A DNA stretch of 64,000 nucleotides, taken from positions 25,735,001-25,799,000 of the forward strand of contig OY987265.1 of the NCBI GenBank assembly GCA_963920665.1, in the 5' to 3' direction. Under the pieces are notes generated by a model that was given only the letters and a program-made list of their open reading frames with translations, had not been told where the DNA came from and ran no database searches. The position numbers and the translations under genes were made by a program. This DNA comes from Straminergon stramineum (taxonomy: Eukaryota; Streptophyta; Bryopsida; Hypnales; Calliergonaceae). Shown one piece after another: positions 34,238 through 47,392 of this stretch. Positions within the stretch are counted from its first letter, which is position 1; every line of letters begins with the position of its first letter.

Positions 34238-35161
34238 CCCTTAAAGAGCTAGGGTACATTGTGGGCAAAATTGTCAAAAATAATCAATTTTAAGGACAAT
34301 GAGAAAGAAATGAAAAATAATTGTTTTTCAAAATTTATCCATGAAAATTTGTTCTAACCCACTATAGGGATGTGTGTAAAAAACTGAAAACTTTGATTGT
34401 ACAAAATGAATTGAAAGAAAAAAATTCTTTCCAAACCCATCTTGAAAGGTTCAATAATAGATTTTAACTCCTCTTAAACTTAGATTTTTGCACTAAAGAT
34501 GGTTATTTTCTTTTACGTTTGCATACTTTATTATATCAATAACATTGGGTTTGTCAATTATTTTGAAGTAGAAGAAGAATTTTGCACCCCTTACCCAAAG
34601 CTTTCTACCTCACAAGACAAAACTTTGAACAACAAAACTTTGGATCCAAGCACCCATTTGGAAAATAATTGTAGTCTTGCCAAGGTGATACATGCCTATA
34701 CCTTGTGTCATTGAACTGTGATTACTTCATTAAGACTCTATCTCAATCATGGGTCTATAGGACCTCTAAAAGAGAAGTTATAAGTTAAGACAATAGACTA
34801 CAAGGGATTTGAAGGCAATATAGCAACATAGTTTGCGATAGGATTTTAGAACTTTGAGATGATAATGGTTAGATTTTGAAATAAATAAATTTGTAGAAAC
34901 TTATTTTTTATCAACAAAATGCTAAAAAAGATCCATTATTTTTAGTAATTTTTTTATTGAAAATCTCCTTAAAGGTCATTACTTATATTCTTATGTCTAG
35001 GATTATACTTAAAAACTCACTTAAAACACCCCTTTCTCTTTTAGTGAATTAATTTTTCTATTTTGGAAAAAAAATTCAAAAAATTCCACCAAGAATTGAG
35101 ATCATAAAAACCTACTTGAATTTCCATTTGTCCTTCAAAGAGACTTTGGGACTTTTAGGGG
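34238..35161 (+). mobile_element. TTAA-element family B, 924 bp, with an internal CACTA-type fragment
   Basis: Flanked by TTAA at 34234-34237 and 35162-35165. The ends are CCCTTAAAGAGCTAGGG and, in reverse complement, CCCCTAAAAGTCCCAAAG. The first 500 bp are collinear with 49011-49587 (GGGATGTGTGTAAAAAACTG, ACATTTGCAT-like, AAGCACCCATT). Part of the extra length is a fragment at 34940-35046 related to the CACTA-type MITE at 60.4 kb. It does not code for protein. Confidence 0.75.
34940..35046 (+). mobile_element. 3' half of a CACTA-type MITE (60.4-kb family)
   Basis: Matches the right half of 60392-60613: TTTATTGAAAATCTCCTTAA, ATTACTTATATTCTTATGTC, ACTCACTTAAAACACCCCTT, ending TTTTAGTG. The left half is missing. 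Confidence 0.7.
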
Positions 35162-35165
35162 TTAA

Positions 35166-35634
35166 GTATTCTTGTAGATAAAAGTTATTTCATACAAAGT
35201 AATCAAGGTTGAGTTGTGTCAAAGAGGCATGAAGGGTCATATTGAACCTCAAAGGTCCCAGAATAACCAATTTCTACATGATATGCACAAAATGAAGGAG
35301 AGTGTTATTTTTACAGTAAAGACTCCAATATTATTTATACTATTTTCAATGCCATCTAATTGTTTGAAATCATAAAACTTTCAAATATGTGAATTTTTGA
35401 ATTTCTAAAATTTTAAAATTGCAAGTTGTGAATTGCAGAGTATTCAAAGCAAGATTTCAAGTCTTCATCTACATTTATTTGTTAACAAATTTAATTGTAG
35501 TATTCTTTGGTTAACTTGTTAGTGTATACCCTTCAAAAATTTCAAAGTAAAAAATCTTACCAATTGCAAGATCATGATGCTTGAATTTCAAATAGAAGTG
35601 TATCCAACTCTTCTTAAGTGGTTAGGTTCATCTT
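35166..35634. other. AT-rich spacer between TTAA elements
   Basis: No gene seen. Short phrases resemble TTAA-element interiors. Confidence 0.3.
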
Positions 35635-35638
35635 TTAA

Positions 35639-35879
35639 CCCCTCACGGCCCAAGGAGACTATTTTGGGCCTCTCACCTATTCAACAGATCAAAGTTATAA
35701 CTTTATTTTCCTACATTCTAAGAAGTATATCTAAGTGAATTTCATTTTATGATGTTCATATTGAATGGGGAATTTCAAAAGTACAATTGACATAATGTAA
35801 TAAGCTTGATGTACATTGCATACTATCAATCAAAGTTCCAACTTGTGAAAAAGTACAAAATCTGTTGGGCCTTGAAGGG
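35639..35879. mobile_element. TTAA-flanked element, 241 bp
   Basis: Flanked by TTAA at 35635-35638 and 35880-35883. Left end CCCCTCACGGCCCAAGG. The right end in reverse complement is CCCTTCAAGGCCCAACAG. Pairing covers about 15 bp with few mismatches. Non-coding. Confidence 0.78.
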
Positions 35880-35883
35880 TTAA

Positions 35884-36364
35884 TCTTGTAACCAAAAATG
35901 TGTATATTTTGCAACTTTCATCTCTCCATAATATGTTGAAGGAATAAATTGGGAACACGTATAAAAACAGTAAATGAGTAAAAAGAAAATACTTCATATT
36001 CATGATTGAAAAAATAGTAAGTAGAAAGAAGGAAAATATGATTTAAAACATTGAATTGTTAAGAATTGAGTATTAGAATTGAAAATTTCCAATCCCAATG
36101 ATTGTAATGTTGTAATAAACAATGAACATCTTTCATTTTATTTTTTTCAAAAATACTGAAAATTGATTTTTAAAATGGACTTCAAAGTTTATTTTGAGTG
36201 GAGATTCTATAATTGACTAAAAACTAAGACTCCTCATAATTTTCATCTTATTAATTGAAGTAGAATGATTCAAAGCTTTCCAAATACATATAAATCTATA
36301 AAATCAAGTTCAAATATTTTAATTTTCTTGAAAGTGATTTTTTCTAAGGTACTTGGGCTACTCG
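35884..36364. other. AT-rich spacer
   Basis: No gene or repeat boundary seen. Confidence 0.3.
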
Positions 36365-38200
36365 TTGTCGTGATGTGGGCCGTTTACTAGTTAGAAGATA
36401 GGCATCTTACTATATCTATGTTGGTTCCAAATAGGAAGGTGATTAGGCTTGTTGGGTGGTAGTTGAAGGCTGAAGATTGTTTGACTTATTGATAGGAAGA
36501 TAGGGCATTTATTCCATACTGTTTATAGCCATGAGTCCTTTCTGTGGGTACTTAAAGGGCTTGGCTTTTTTTAATTAAATATAGAGAGAAAGGTTTTATA
36601 ATCTTTTCTAGGGTGAAATATATTCATCATGGACACTAGAAGAAAACAAGGGGTTCTGCAATTACTATTTGCAACTGGTTTTGTAGTTGCAAGAGACATT
36701 TGCAACTAGGTGACAATTTAGAGCCCACAGTTGTAGTGGACAAGTTGCACTAGTTGCAAAACAATTGCAAAAAATTTCAAGTTGTTTCTCATCCGATAGA
36801 CTACTTGAAAGTTTGTCAACAAACTCTTTTGACATGATTGCTTAATTATGTGGAAGTTATTTGTTTTCGACTAGTTTGTAATTGATGTGCAATTAGTTTG
36901 CAACTGGTTTTTGATTGACGTGCAATTAGTTTGAGACTTATTTACAACTTGTCTACAATTCTTAGATTTTGAAATTGTAATCTAAAAAATTTGTAGATTT
37001 AGAATTTTAAATCTATCTTTTTTTTTAGATTGTCAAATCAAAAAAAAGTTAACTTTAAAATTTTATAGATTTTTGTAGATTATAGTAATCTACAAAATGT
37101 AGAAATATTAGAATTTCATTATCAAAATACATTATCTAAAAATGCTATAACTTATAATTCTTATATGTCTTACCTAATGGTTAACTTGACAATTGATATG
37201 GGACAATTAATAAAAGACTTAATAGTAGTTGCATTTTAGTTGTTTCCTAGTTGCATGCTAGTTGTATTCTAGTTAAAGTCTAGTGATTTTTTAATCAAAC
37301 TTTAGTGGAATTGTGGTTGCAGTGTAGTTGTAGTCTAGATGCAATCTAGTTGCACTGTAGTTGCTTTCTAGTTGTACTCTAGTTGCACTAGAGTAACTTT
37401 CTAATTGAATTGCTATCAAATTTCGATTATGTGCAATTGTAGATACACATTGGACTCTACAAAATGTAGAATTGTCCACATCGACAATTTTGATGAATAT
37501 TGGATGTAAAATACCTCACATCAACTCTTTTATTACATTCTTGTAACCGTAACTACATTTTGAGACTTCTTTGTGACTATTTCGCAACTAAAATGTAACT
37601 ATATTAAAGTTGGTGCAAATATAGAAGATTGTTGTTGCAAGGTAATTATATGGGACCATTGTTACATTTCAATCAGTTGTAGCGGACACATTTTTCTTCT
37701 AGTGGGGAGTGTTGAGGTTGTGTTATTGTGAGTTGCTTTTACTTTTTGTATTCTAGTTAGAGTTTCTTTTTTTTAAAATTCTTCTAAGGGTTGTGAGTGA
37801 AAGTGAATTTGCTAAAGCAATAGTAAAGTCTCTTTTTGACTTCCACTAAGGTTTGCGAGTGAGAGTTAACTTGCTAAAGCAATAGCAAAGTTTACTTTCA
37901 TCTAAAAGCAAGTGTTATAGGGTCAATACATTAAGACAAGCTATTTGTTTTGTTTTGTTTTGTTACGTTGAGATCTCATGGACCATGTGTCCCTTGGCCA
38001 CATGCTTGGTACCATTGGAAAGCCCTTGACGAGGAGGGGTGCACGGGCTTTGTTTCATGAAGTTTCGACCTATGGTGTGAAAGTTATTGAATTTCAAAGT
38101 TTTTTTAATAAAAAAATTAGAAAAATACTTTTACTTTGATTTCGAGTGTGGCAACAGCACAGGGCACACTAGTCATTGTAATTAGTCATTGTGAGTAGGA
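36365..38200 (+). repeat. LTR-like retroelement sequence interrupted by a CACTA element
   Basis: The segments 36365-36633 and 37705-38200 have a less AT-rich texture. Before the insertion they show GGGTACTTAAAGGGCTTGG followed by an A/T-rich stretch, reminiscent of an LTR promoter and R region. A 60-bp direct repeat follows the insertion (TTGCTAAAGCAATAGTAAAG near 37810 and TTGCTAAAGCAATAGCAAAG near 37872), and then the repeat shared with 6.85-7.24 kb. Terminal TG..CA ends and a target duplication were not found, so the LTR call is tentative. Confidence 0.35.
36634..37704. mobile_element. CACTA-type element, 1.07 kb
   Basis: Left end CACTAGAAGAAAACAAGGGG. The right end in reverse complement is CACTAGAAGAAAAATGTGTC. 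The flanks are gga and ggg, a near-match to a 3-bp duplication. The interior is full of subterminal-type repeats of TAGTTGCA/TGCAACTA, clustered at 36660-36950 and 37220-37400. There is no transposase frame, so it is non-autonomous. Confidence 0.85.
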
Positions 38201-39949
38201 CTAGGTATTGGATTTAGGGTTTCCTTGGTCTTTGGCATTTTTTTCCTTTTCAAAAACATCTATTACAACGAGAAGCCCCATGCTTTTCCGGATAGGTAGC
38301 AAAACCTCACGATACCCTATTGAGGAAGAAACTACATATTATTCAATAATATTTTAGTCATGTAGTCAAATCTTGTCAAAATTGTAATACCTTGAAAATA
38401 CTCCTTGACTAGATTGTTGCATAAAAAATTGAAAGGAATTAATATAAATTATGTTCATAAATTGATGATTAAAGATGCTATATTGCCAAAATTCTATTTA
38501 GCCTTTAGGGGTTAATTTTTAAATTATATTTTTCTAATTTGAGAGCTTGAAAATTCTTAAATTTTATGTTAATGAAATTTATAAATCTAAATTTATTATT
38601 TCCATATTTTTAATTTTAAAATGAAATAGTTTCTTCTATTGGATACTTCATGTTTGATTTAGTTGTAATACCAAAGATCATTGCAAATGTGATAATGCCT
38701 CACAATTAGCAATAAAGATAGATATAAAGATTAGTGTTTGTTTTTACATTTGGGATCTACTTCTCTCTTTGCTGAAAATTATTATCAAATTATTAATTAT
38801 CATTATCAAATCTTAAAAAATTCTTTTCTTTTTAATTTGAAATTTTGGAATCACAAAATCCACAAATTCATGAATTTTTAAAATTTTCAAAAATTTAAAA
38901 TTTAAAATTTAAAGTTTATATCTTTAAATTTCTAAATTTTGAATGATTCATTTTGAATATTTGAATACAAATTAATTTTACTTTAAAATTTTGAAAATAT
39001 TATATTATTTATTAATTTTTAAGTTAGTTGAAAGGAAACAACCTCTATAACATAAAAAAATCATTTGCCAAATGATTGGCACTACAAATTGATTTTATGG
39101 AATTAGATTGACTTGACTAGTTTTTTCAAAGAAGGTTGTATGGGAGAAAATGAATTTTCTATTTCTATGTGTTGAATCACATTTGCTAACTTTAAATCAA
39201 TATTAGAGGACAAGGGAGTATTGAACATAACCCTTGTGTACAATACTAAAGCTCCCCAACATTTTTTATTTTGTCCATATGCCCTTTCATGTGTCCTTTC
39301 ATCCACAGTATTTTAGAGCTTTTGCCTCTTGAACTTTTTGTTGCCATCTAAGATACAATGTAGGTTATCTATGCAATTATTTATCTAAGAACTACTTCTA
39401 AGATTTCTTTTTGAACAAACATTATCTAAAAACATATAAAAAGTTCAACAACTCTAAATTCAAAATTCTTGAAATAGATGTCACTAGTTGTAAAACGAGC
39501 AACAAAACTCTTGCTAATAAGGAGTTAGTAGTATTTATTTCAAAATCTTTTGCAAACTAAGGTGAATCAATATGGATAAATAAAAGGCTGTAGATAATCT
39601 TCTAAAAGTTAATAACTATTCAACTTAAGCCCATTTTTCTGAAAGTTATTGGTGATGTTAGTAGATTGGTAAACGATAAAATTTGAGTAGTAAATGTTGT
39701 TTCTTTTTTATTCACTGAAAATTTAATAAAATATAAATACAACTATATAATAAAAAAATTGAATAAATTTATTTAATTAATTAATTATTAAATTGAATCA
39801 TTTGAAATCTACAAATTTATAAATTTAAATTAAACTCTTGAAACTTATTAGTTTACAAGTTAACAAATTATAATTTTATGAGTAATTCTAGTGATGGCCT
39901 CTAGATCAAAATTGGTTTGGTCAATTTTTGGGGCGGCCTTTGGAATTTT
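38201..39949. other. AT-rich spacer with an unpaired TTAA-element right end
   Basis: GCCTTTAGGGG followed by TTAA at 38512-38515 looks like the right end of a family B-type TTAA element; its left end was not found. The rest is extremely AT-rich with no gene. Confidence 0.35.
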
Positions 39950-40640
39950 TGTATTAACATACATATGGTCCATTTGTGACCAAGGATGCCTTCACGGTAC
40001 CACAACTAAAATGATGAAATTAGGACATGATGAGAATCATGAAATGAGGCCATGACAAAAATAGTGGAATAAAATTGGGACGAAGATGGTAGAATGCAAC
40101 CAAGACAAAAATATAAGAATGACTAAGATGAAAATAATAGAATTTCAAAGTCACAAGATTAAAATTGAAGCCCATAATATCTTTTCAATTGAGGGAGTTT
40201 AAAAGGTTTTGAAGGAACCAATGAGAACCTTTGGGTTCAATTAATTTATGAAACCAAGGACAAAAAAATTGGATTAGAAAAATATTAAAAATGAGAATTG
40301 AAAGGTTTTTGGGCCAACCACTGTGATTGCTACATTGACAAATATAGGGTGCACTTTATATCCATTAGATCCATTTCAAGTCACAACGAAGAATATGGTG
40401 GAATAAAGTCACAATGAAAATGATGGAATTTTGAGGTTACACAACCAAAATTGAAACCCATAGAGAATTCAATGTCTTTAGAATTGAGGGAATTGAAAAG
40501 ATTGGGGGGGACCAATGAGAGGTCTATTTTGCTACCATGAATATAGATTTGTAAAAAATTCAATGCCTATTCAATTGAAGGAGTTGATAAGTAATTTGAG
40601 GAAAATTTTGGACTGGAATTTGGATTCAAAAAATATGTAA
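39950..40640. repeat. Diverged direct repeats, period about 288 bp
   Basis: Copies near 40136-40230 and 40425-40520 share ATAGAATTT-like, AAAATTGAAGCCCATA, TTGAGGGA and GGACCAATGAGA, with a weaker third copy near 40558-40605. Shorter units with ATGATGGAAT/GACAAAAATA-type words occur within 40010-40140. Origin unknown. Confidence 0.6.
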
Positions 40641-43140
40641 GTTGAAAGGGTCCACTTTGCATCCATAGGGGCTGGATCTTTGGGATTTGTATTGATAAAT
40701 ATAGACTTCAATGCTAGCTAAGACTTCCATGTCAACTCAAGTCTAGAGACTTTAAGCCCTCAAAGGCAAAGCCTACAATTATTTTTCAAAATTCATTTTG
40801 TAAGTACCTACAAATGTAATATTTTGTATTTATTTTTCAAAGATGTGATAACATGTCTTCTATTAGCTATATAAATTTCATGTTATTTTGGAAAAGAATT
40901 ATAATTATCATGAATTTTAAAATAAGAGGTGAAACAATTCATATCAAATGCAATAGATGCTCAAAATTTTAAGTATATATCACATATTTTAAGTATATAA
41001 TTTTGCATCTGCCTTTACAATTTATATATACATACATACAAATTATGAAGGTGGATTTGTTGCTTTCCATGCTACTAGTGACGCCCGATTGAAGGTTTCA
41101 AGGCCTCATTTTTAGATTGAAAGACCTTGTTGATGGAAATTTTCACATAGATATTGTAGCTTGAAATTGAATGTGTGATATCCAACTTTAAGCATACATT
41201 TTCACTGAATCTTAACCTATCAAGCATGTGATATCTAATTTAGAAGTGTTTTTGTTATTAAGATTAGAAAGATAATCAATGCTTATTATACTTTGTGAGA
41301 GATGGAGATGCTTTAAATGTAGTTGGAAGTTTCTAGAATGAAGTGTTTTCAACATTTGAAGTTTTAAAATTTTTGGTTACTTTCACAAGAGAGCAAATAT
41401 TCATTTTCAAATGACCTGTCCCAAAAAATGAAAAAGAGATTTATCATAGGTTGAGTAGTTGGAGTTGGAGGACCAATAAGAACAAACTAGTCTATACATT
41501 AAGGTAGATGCTTGTATTTTAAGTACAACTACAATCTCAATAATAATGGAAGTAACAAAGGATCTAATGTGTTGTTGAAAGAGAATTGAAAAATGCATAT
41601 TGAAATTTTCATTAACTTCTAAACAACCTTTAGAGCACAAGATATTGAATTTCAAATATTTTTTGGTCATCAAAGATAATAAAAATGAGAAGAATAGCTA
41701 AATTGTGAGATTTTCTCAAATTGAAGTATAGGATACAGGACATGTTATTGATACTATAGAGAATTTTAGGAGTCTAAGTGTAATTGTGCAAGATTGAAGT
41801 TTTATAAGCATTGAATTAAAAAATTAAAAATCTTAATATACATAAAGTTTCCATATTTTTTTACTTAGGGAATGAGAATGATCAAATTGGTGAATATCGA
41901 AAATGAAGGGAATGCCAAGGATGAAAAACAATAGGGGCACTCCTTTCAAGTAACAAGGCTTCAAATCCTTTATAATAAGGTTAAAGGCCTTGAAGGAAGG
42001 GAAATACATGCTTATATTCATTCTAATGCTATTGAACACAAGAGCTTTGTTTGTTTAGTTTATGTATAGTGGAAGAATTGATTCTTGCAACCATGAGGCA
42101 ATAGAAGGGTTATTTGTATAATCAAAAGTCTTTAGAGACAATGCATATGCATTGAAATTTTCAAATATCCAAATTACACACAATAAGATATTGATTTTCA
42201 AATAACTATTATCATTGAAAAATACAAAAAATTGAAAATTTGGTAGGGAATTTGGCATAAATTAGATTGCATGACAAATAGAGGTGTTATTCGCACTATA
42301 GAAAAACCATAAGGAGAAAATGTAAAAATTCGTAGTTTCATATGATTAAAACATAGTGGAGGTAGAAATTACATATCAAATTACAAAAGTAATTTTTTGA
42401 TCAAAAATATTAATTTAAGAATAACATATACAAAATTTAGCCCAAGTTGAACCATTATAGCAACAACATATGTAATACCAATAAACAATACTAACAACAA
42501 AAAATTGAAAGGAATTACTTGGAATATTAAATAAAAATTTCAAGTTCATGAGGTGTATGAATTTCAGAACATTCTTGAATAATTCTTTGTAAAGTAGCCT
42601 ACAATGGGCAAGCTTTAATTCAAATTTTTCTACAATGAAAGGAGACTCCATTCATGGAAAATAAAAGGTCTCTACTTTGAAGCTCTAGAATGTTATGTTT
42701 GGATTTTTTATGTTTGAATGTGATATTGATTTGGGATTTAAGATTGTATGAACCAAAGAATGTGTTGAAAACTAAATGAGTTTTATACTTAAAGAACTAT
42801 GAATTGAATGTGTTATACATAAGGTTATGATAAAGGTAAAATGTGTATATTTTACCATCTAAACAAATTTTGCATAAAGTAGAATGCAATTCGCATTTGT
42901 TGTCATGTAAAATTAACATTGCATTCTTATACAATTTCAATCAATCAAACCAACTTTTAATTTCAAAAATCCAAAAGTTTATTTTGGTGAATTCTTGAAG
43001 TTATATTTCATATTTTTTCATGATAATTGATTGAAAACCATTGAAGATGAAATAATTCAATTGCATAGATATCAATAGGTGACATCAATATGCAATTCCT
43101 TCCTATTTGAATTAATCTAAAAAATGTTTCAAAACTAACA
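40641..43140. other. AT-rich gene-free spacer
   Basis: Several minus-strand open frames of 60-90 codons lie at 41.4-42.65 kb. They are Phe/Ile/Leu-rich, as expected from AT-rich sequence, and match no family that I know. Phrases such as AGATATTGAATTTCAAATA recur (41.64 and 42.19 kb), which suggests decayed repeats. Confidence 0.35.
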
Positions 43141-43143
43141 CTA

Positions 43144-43344
43144 AGGTAAGAGCACCCAACGGTGTCCTTGTACCCAATGGCATCAGATTCTAGGCTAGGA
43201 ATTCATTCTAGAATACAAATGTAGCTAGATACTAGACTTCTTATCATTTTAGGTCAAAAGAATAAGCCCTCTACTATCTACTTACATTTATAGCCTCAAA
43301 TGATTAGGCTCTGTAGAGTCTAATATCATTGGGTGCTCTTACCT
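43144..43344. mobile_element. MITE with GGTAAGAGCACCCAA ends
   Basis: 201 bp. Left end AGGTAAGAGCACCCAACGGT. The right end in reverse complement is AGGTAAGAGCACCCAATGAT. TA flanks both sides (43142-43143 and 43345-43346). The interior also pairs in part (AGATTCTAGG with GAGTCTAAT-like text). The superfamily is unclear: mariner-type if TA is the duplication. Confidence 0.82.
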
Positions 43345-43346
43345 TA

Positions 43347-46300
43347 TCTAGGATTTGATATTGTAGTGTCATATAATCAAATTTTGTGAAGTATATACTT
43401 GTGTATTGTATGTAATGACATACTTGTTACATATATTTTGCAATGGAGGCAAGAGATAGGGAAAACTTGTGCATGACAAATCACAAGAATGTTCATCATA
43501 TTTTTAGGAATTCATTGTGAATGTCAGATGAAATAATTGGATGATATTTCCTCAAGATGAAAATGTAACAAATTTTGCGGTTTTGAATAGTTACAAGGGT
43601 TGTGACATTGTGTATTTAATATAATAGATATTCATACAATTTGACCAATAATACACTAACTAATCTTTATCAATTCATTTGAAACCAAAAACTCAAAATT
43701 CTTTCTAAATTGATCGTGGATTGAATATTAGTGATTCCAAATAATCATTTTTCTTTCAATTAGAATATCAAGGTTTGATTATGATGATTTGAAAAGATTC
43801 CTATCCTACTTATTTTTTGAAGTCGATTTTGAATAGTCACTTTTTGAACTTGAATTGACTTTTTAAGGTGAATCATAAATTTTATCTCTACATTAAAGAA
43901 AGCTAGATAATTTGTGTGATAATTCACTTATATTTAGTTAATTATGGACATATCTATAGTCCATAAATTAAATGGATGGCGGTTGACAAAACATTTCTTA
44001 CTAAAATCAACAAACACTCACAAATGAGAAAAATTGCAATCTAGTGCTTTTCATTAAAGAAAAGTTCAATATAGAATTGAATTCCAAAGTTGATGAACAA
44101 CAACCATCATTTTCATTTGGTTGGAAGCCAATACATTTCCGAAAAAGGAGTCACCACAAAAAATTTATCCATCCCTGTTAGATTGATTTTATTCAATGGA
44201 TTATGCCACCTAATAATACATATAGCTAGACTTCATAGAGCGCTTCAATTCTTCAAATAATCTAAGATAGATTTAAGAAAATACATTACAAAACTATAGA
44301 AAGCATATCAAACAACAACCAATATATTCTAAAGATATAGTGACCAAAAAATTCCATCCCCATCAAGTTGTTCATATTTAATGGACCATGCCACCTCATA
44401 ATGAAATTGACCAAGCCTCTAAGAAGACTTCAAATAATTTGAAACAAATTTAAATTTGTATAAATTATTCCATTGATAAATGAAGGGAATAATATCAATA
44501 GAAAAGTCTAGAACAACATGAATGGTGTTTGGAAGTTCTCCTACAAATGGAGAAAGAATGTAGCAAGTGGGATCTAGAATCCTCTGAAGTGAAACATGAA
44601 AAACATTGATCATGTGGACATGGTTCCCCTTGCAAACCTCTTTAGACCATTGCTTGGAAAAAAGAGTAGTAAACAACTAGTAGCACCTAGGAAATTTTTT
44701 AGAATGGATGCAATATTCTCAACCCAAAATGAATGACAATTTATTTATGACATTCTTTAGGAGCATGTGTAAAGGTCTAGGTTTCAATTCTTGTATTGGC
44801 ATCTTAGACCAAATACTGACATGGAATCAATGCCAAAACATTGTAAACACTTTTCTAAACCCTGGACACATAACAATGTTTCAATGGGATTCCAACAATT
44901 TGTAGAGACATCTAGGTCAAGATAACATAGCAATAAAGTAATACAAAGAACCACACATTTCTTGACGGGATGTGCTCGATCATTGTTTGATCTTTGAATA
45001 AAACACATTGCAAAAATGGATAAATACCAAATTACGAATTATAACTTAACAAAAGATAGAGGAGAAGAGGGAATAAAAATAAATAGAATACAAAGATATC
45101 AGCATCGACGTCAAACGACAAAATGGATTAATAGTGATATCATGATACAACAAAAATATTAAATAGTTGTATTAGTTTGCAATTGACAAGTGAAATGAAG
45201 ATGAAATTAGTTACAAACAAACTTGTCATGCTATGAAAGATGTAAAGAACATTGAATGAAGGATGTAATGTGTTGTAAAGAGCAAAAATGTACATTAAGG
45301 GGTACATTTCAATGAAAGACCAAAACAAACATCATTGAAATAGATATTTGATTGAATCATGAATACTTCCTTTATTAAAACCGTAGCCCTCAAATATATA
45401 AAATTACCCAATAGTTAGGGGTTTAAAATTCAAGTGTCACAACTAATTATAAGAGATGTACAACAAGAATTTTACAAGAGATATCTAGTCAAAATTAGAA
45501 AATTGCATATCAGTATGCAACTAATATGCTCAACATCCTCTTTTAAGAGGATATTTTCTATGACATCAAAATCCTTTGGAATGTATGGAATCTCAAATTC
45601 CCTTCTAAGAATCCGAAGTAAACTAAATAAATTTGTTTGGACACTATAAATACCAGGAAGTAACATTCGTGACTAGCATTGCTATTTTGTTTATGTTATT
45701 GAGGAAGTATGAGGCTAGACATCAATAATCCTTCAAGGAATGGAATAATTGTCTACTACAAAAAAGGTAATATCTTTGAGTTTGTGCTTCACTTCTGAAA
45801 ACTTGGTACAAGTAGGAGAGTGAACTTTAGAATAATTATGGATTATTCAAAATATTCTTGTAATGTGAGTCATCAATGTGAAGGCAATTATCAACAATTG
45901 CACCTTGATGGCACAAACCTTGTGGAGAATCAATCAATTGCACTATAAGTTTAAGGAAATAAGTGAATGTATAGTTCTAATTGTGCCATGTTCCATCCTA
46001 ATGTAGTGAAAATTGTGAAGGGTTTGCATTATGACAACTTTAGTATTGAATTGAAGTTGGAGAGGTTGGATTGGGCTTGAATACTCACCATTTTTTGAAT
46101 CCAACAAATACCACCATTTGGTTTCTACACATGGCAAAGGGTTGAATAATTATTCTACAAGCTTGAGAAAACTTTTTTTTATTACACTTGCAATTGTATA
46201 AGGAATCAATAGACACACATTAGAATCCAAATGGATGACAATATTCCTCCCCTAGGGGCAATAATGAAAAACTATTTATTTTTACTTTGACCACCTATAA

Positions 46301-46580
46301 TTAGTCTTTATTTTGCTCAAAAATGAACATACTAAATACATGTGAAAAGATCAATCTCTCTATTGTCATTCTACTTCAAAAGAAAATTTGTTAATCTAAT
46401 AAGTCTCAATATGTCCAACAACTTGCGACGACAATGGGTCACTCTATAGTCCAACAACACAAGGTGGGTACATCCCAAATCTCACCCTGCCTAAAACTAC
46501 CATTATCATATCTCCACAATGCAACATGTACAATCACATGTCAAAGAAACAATTATTTTTAGAACTCTACCCTAAAGAAA
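43347..46580. other. AT-rich gene-free spacer with a local duplication
   Basis: No gene is supported. A diverged direct duplication at about 44150-44275 and 44340-44460 shares CCATCCC, TTCATATTTAATGGA/TTTATTCAATGGATTATGC, CATGCCACCT and ACTTCAAATAATTTGAAA-like text. The frames on both strands at 44.4-46.1 kb are short and unrecognised. Confidence 0.35.
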
Positions 46581-47388
46581 AAAAAAAACTTTGATCCTTC
46601 CTAACTTTCAAAACTTTTGCATACGGTATCCGAATGCCACATTCTTCGGTGCGTTGGAGCCTCCTTTTAATTGCATTGTTCAGAAATCAATGAAAATTTG
46701 TCCAATCCAATCTAATCTAACTAACGTAGGCACAGTAGCCAAATGTGCCAGTTTTGGGGAGTACCCACCCACACCCACACCCATGCCCACCTAATTTTGC
46801 TGATTCCTTCCATTTTTGAACTCCTGGTCCTCATTCAATGGGTTGAACATTCAAAGGTGAACTTAAAGTCAACCTGACTTCCCAAACACCTCTGCCCCAA
46901 AAGGCCAAATCAGGCCTGTTTCTTGTACGTTATGGCATGACTAAATTATAATAAGTTAATAATCCATTAAGTGAACTTCCTAAAATTGTGACTAAGAAGT
47001 AAGAAGCAGCAGACTGGGGGATCCGAATTCCTTGCAGACTCATCAAAAAGGAAGGGTCCGGGAGGGTCCGGGAGGGGTGGGGACTCACGGCCCTGCAGGT
47101 AGGCACATGCAAAAGGGGTCTCCCTTCAGAATTCTCCATGTGTGTGCCTCCATGATGATGCCAGTCCCTTTGAAAATTCCTTTGAAAATGCAATCAGTTG
47201 GTCCGCGGGTGGACAGATGACTACTGACAGCCATTCCCAACACCATTGGGAAAACAAACAGCCCCGCCAGGAACATGCCCGCCTGCACGTCTCCCTCAGG
47301 GAGTCCTGCCTGCTACATTTGACTCGTTGTAATTTAGTTTAATTTCATTTCATTTAGTCCATCACGGGCTATAACCTTGGTACATGAA
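46581..47388. other. GC-balanced island without a supported gene
   Basis: Ordinary composition with G- and C-rich patches (GGGTCCGGGAGGGTCCGGGA at 47055-47074 is a 10-bp direct repeat). Overlapping open frames occur on both strands but none has recognisable homology. It ends at the stack of TTAA elements. It is a candidate non-coding transcript or regulatory island. Confidence 0.3.
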
Positions 47389-47392
47389 TTAA

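Noticed and set aside
47276..47310. CGTCTCCCTCAGGGAGTCCT, superficially like the plant miR477 sequence
   Set aside because: Too many mismatches, and no convincing precursor hairpin around it.
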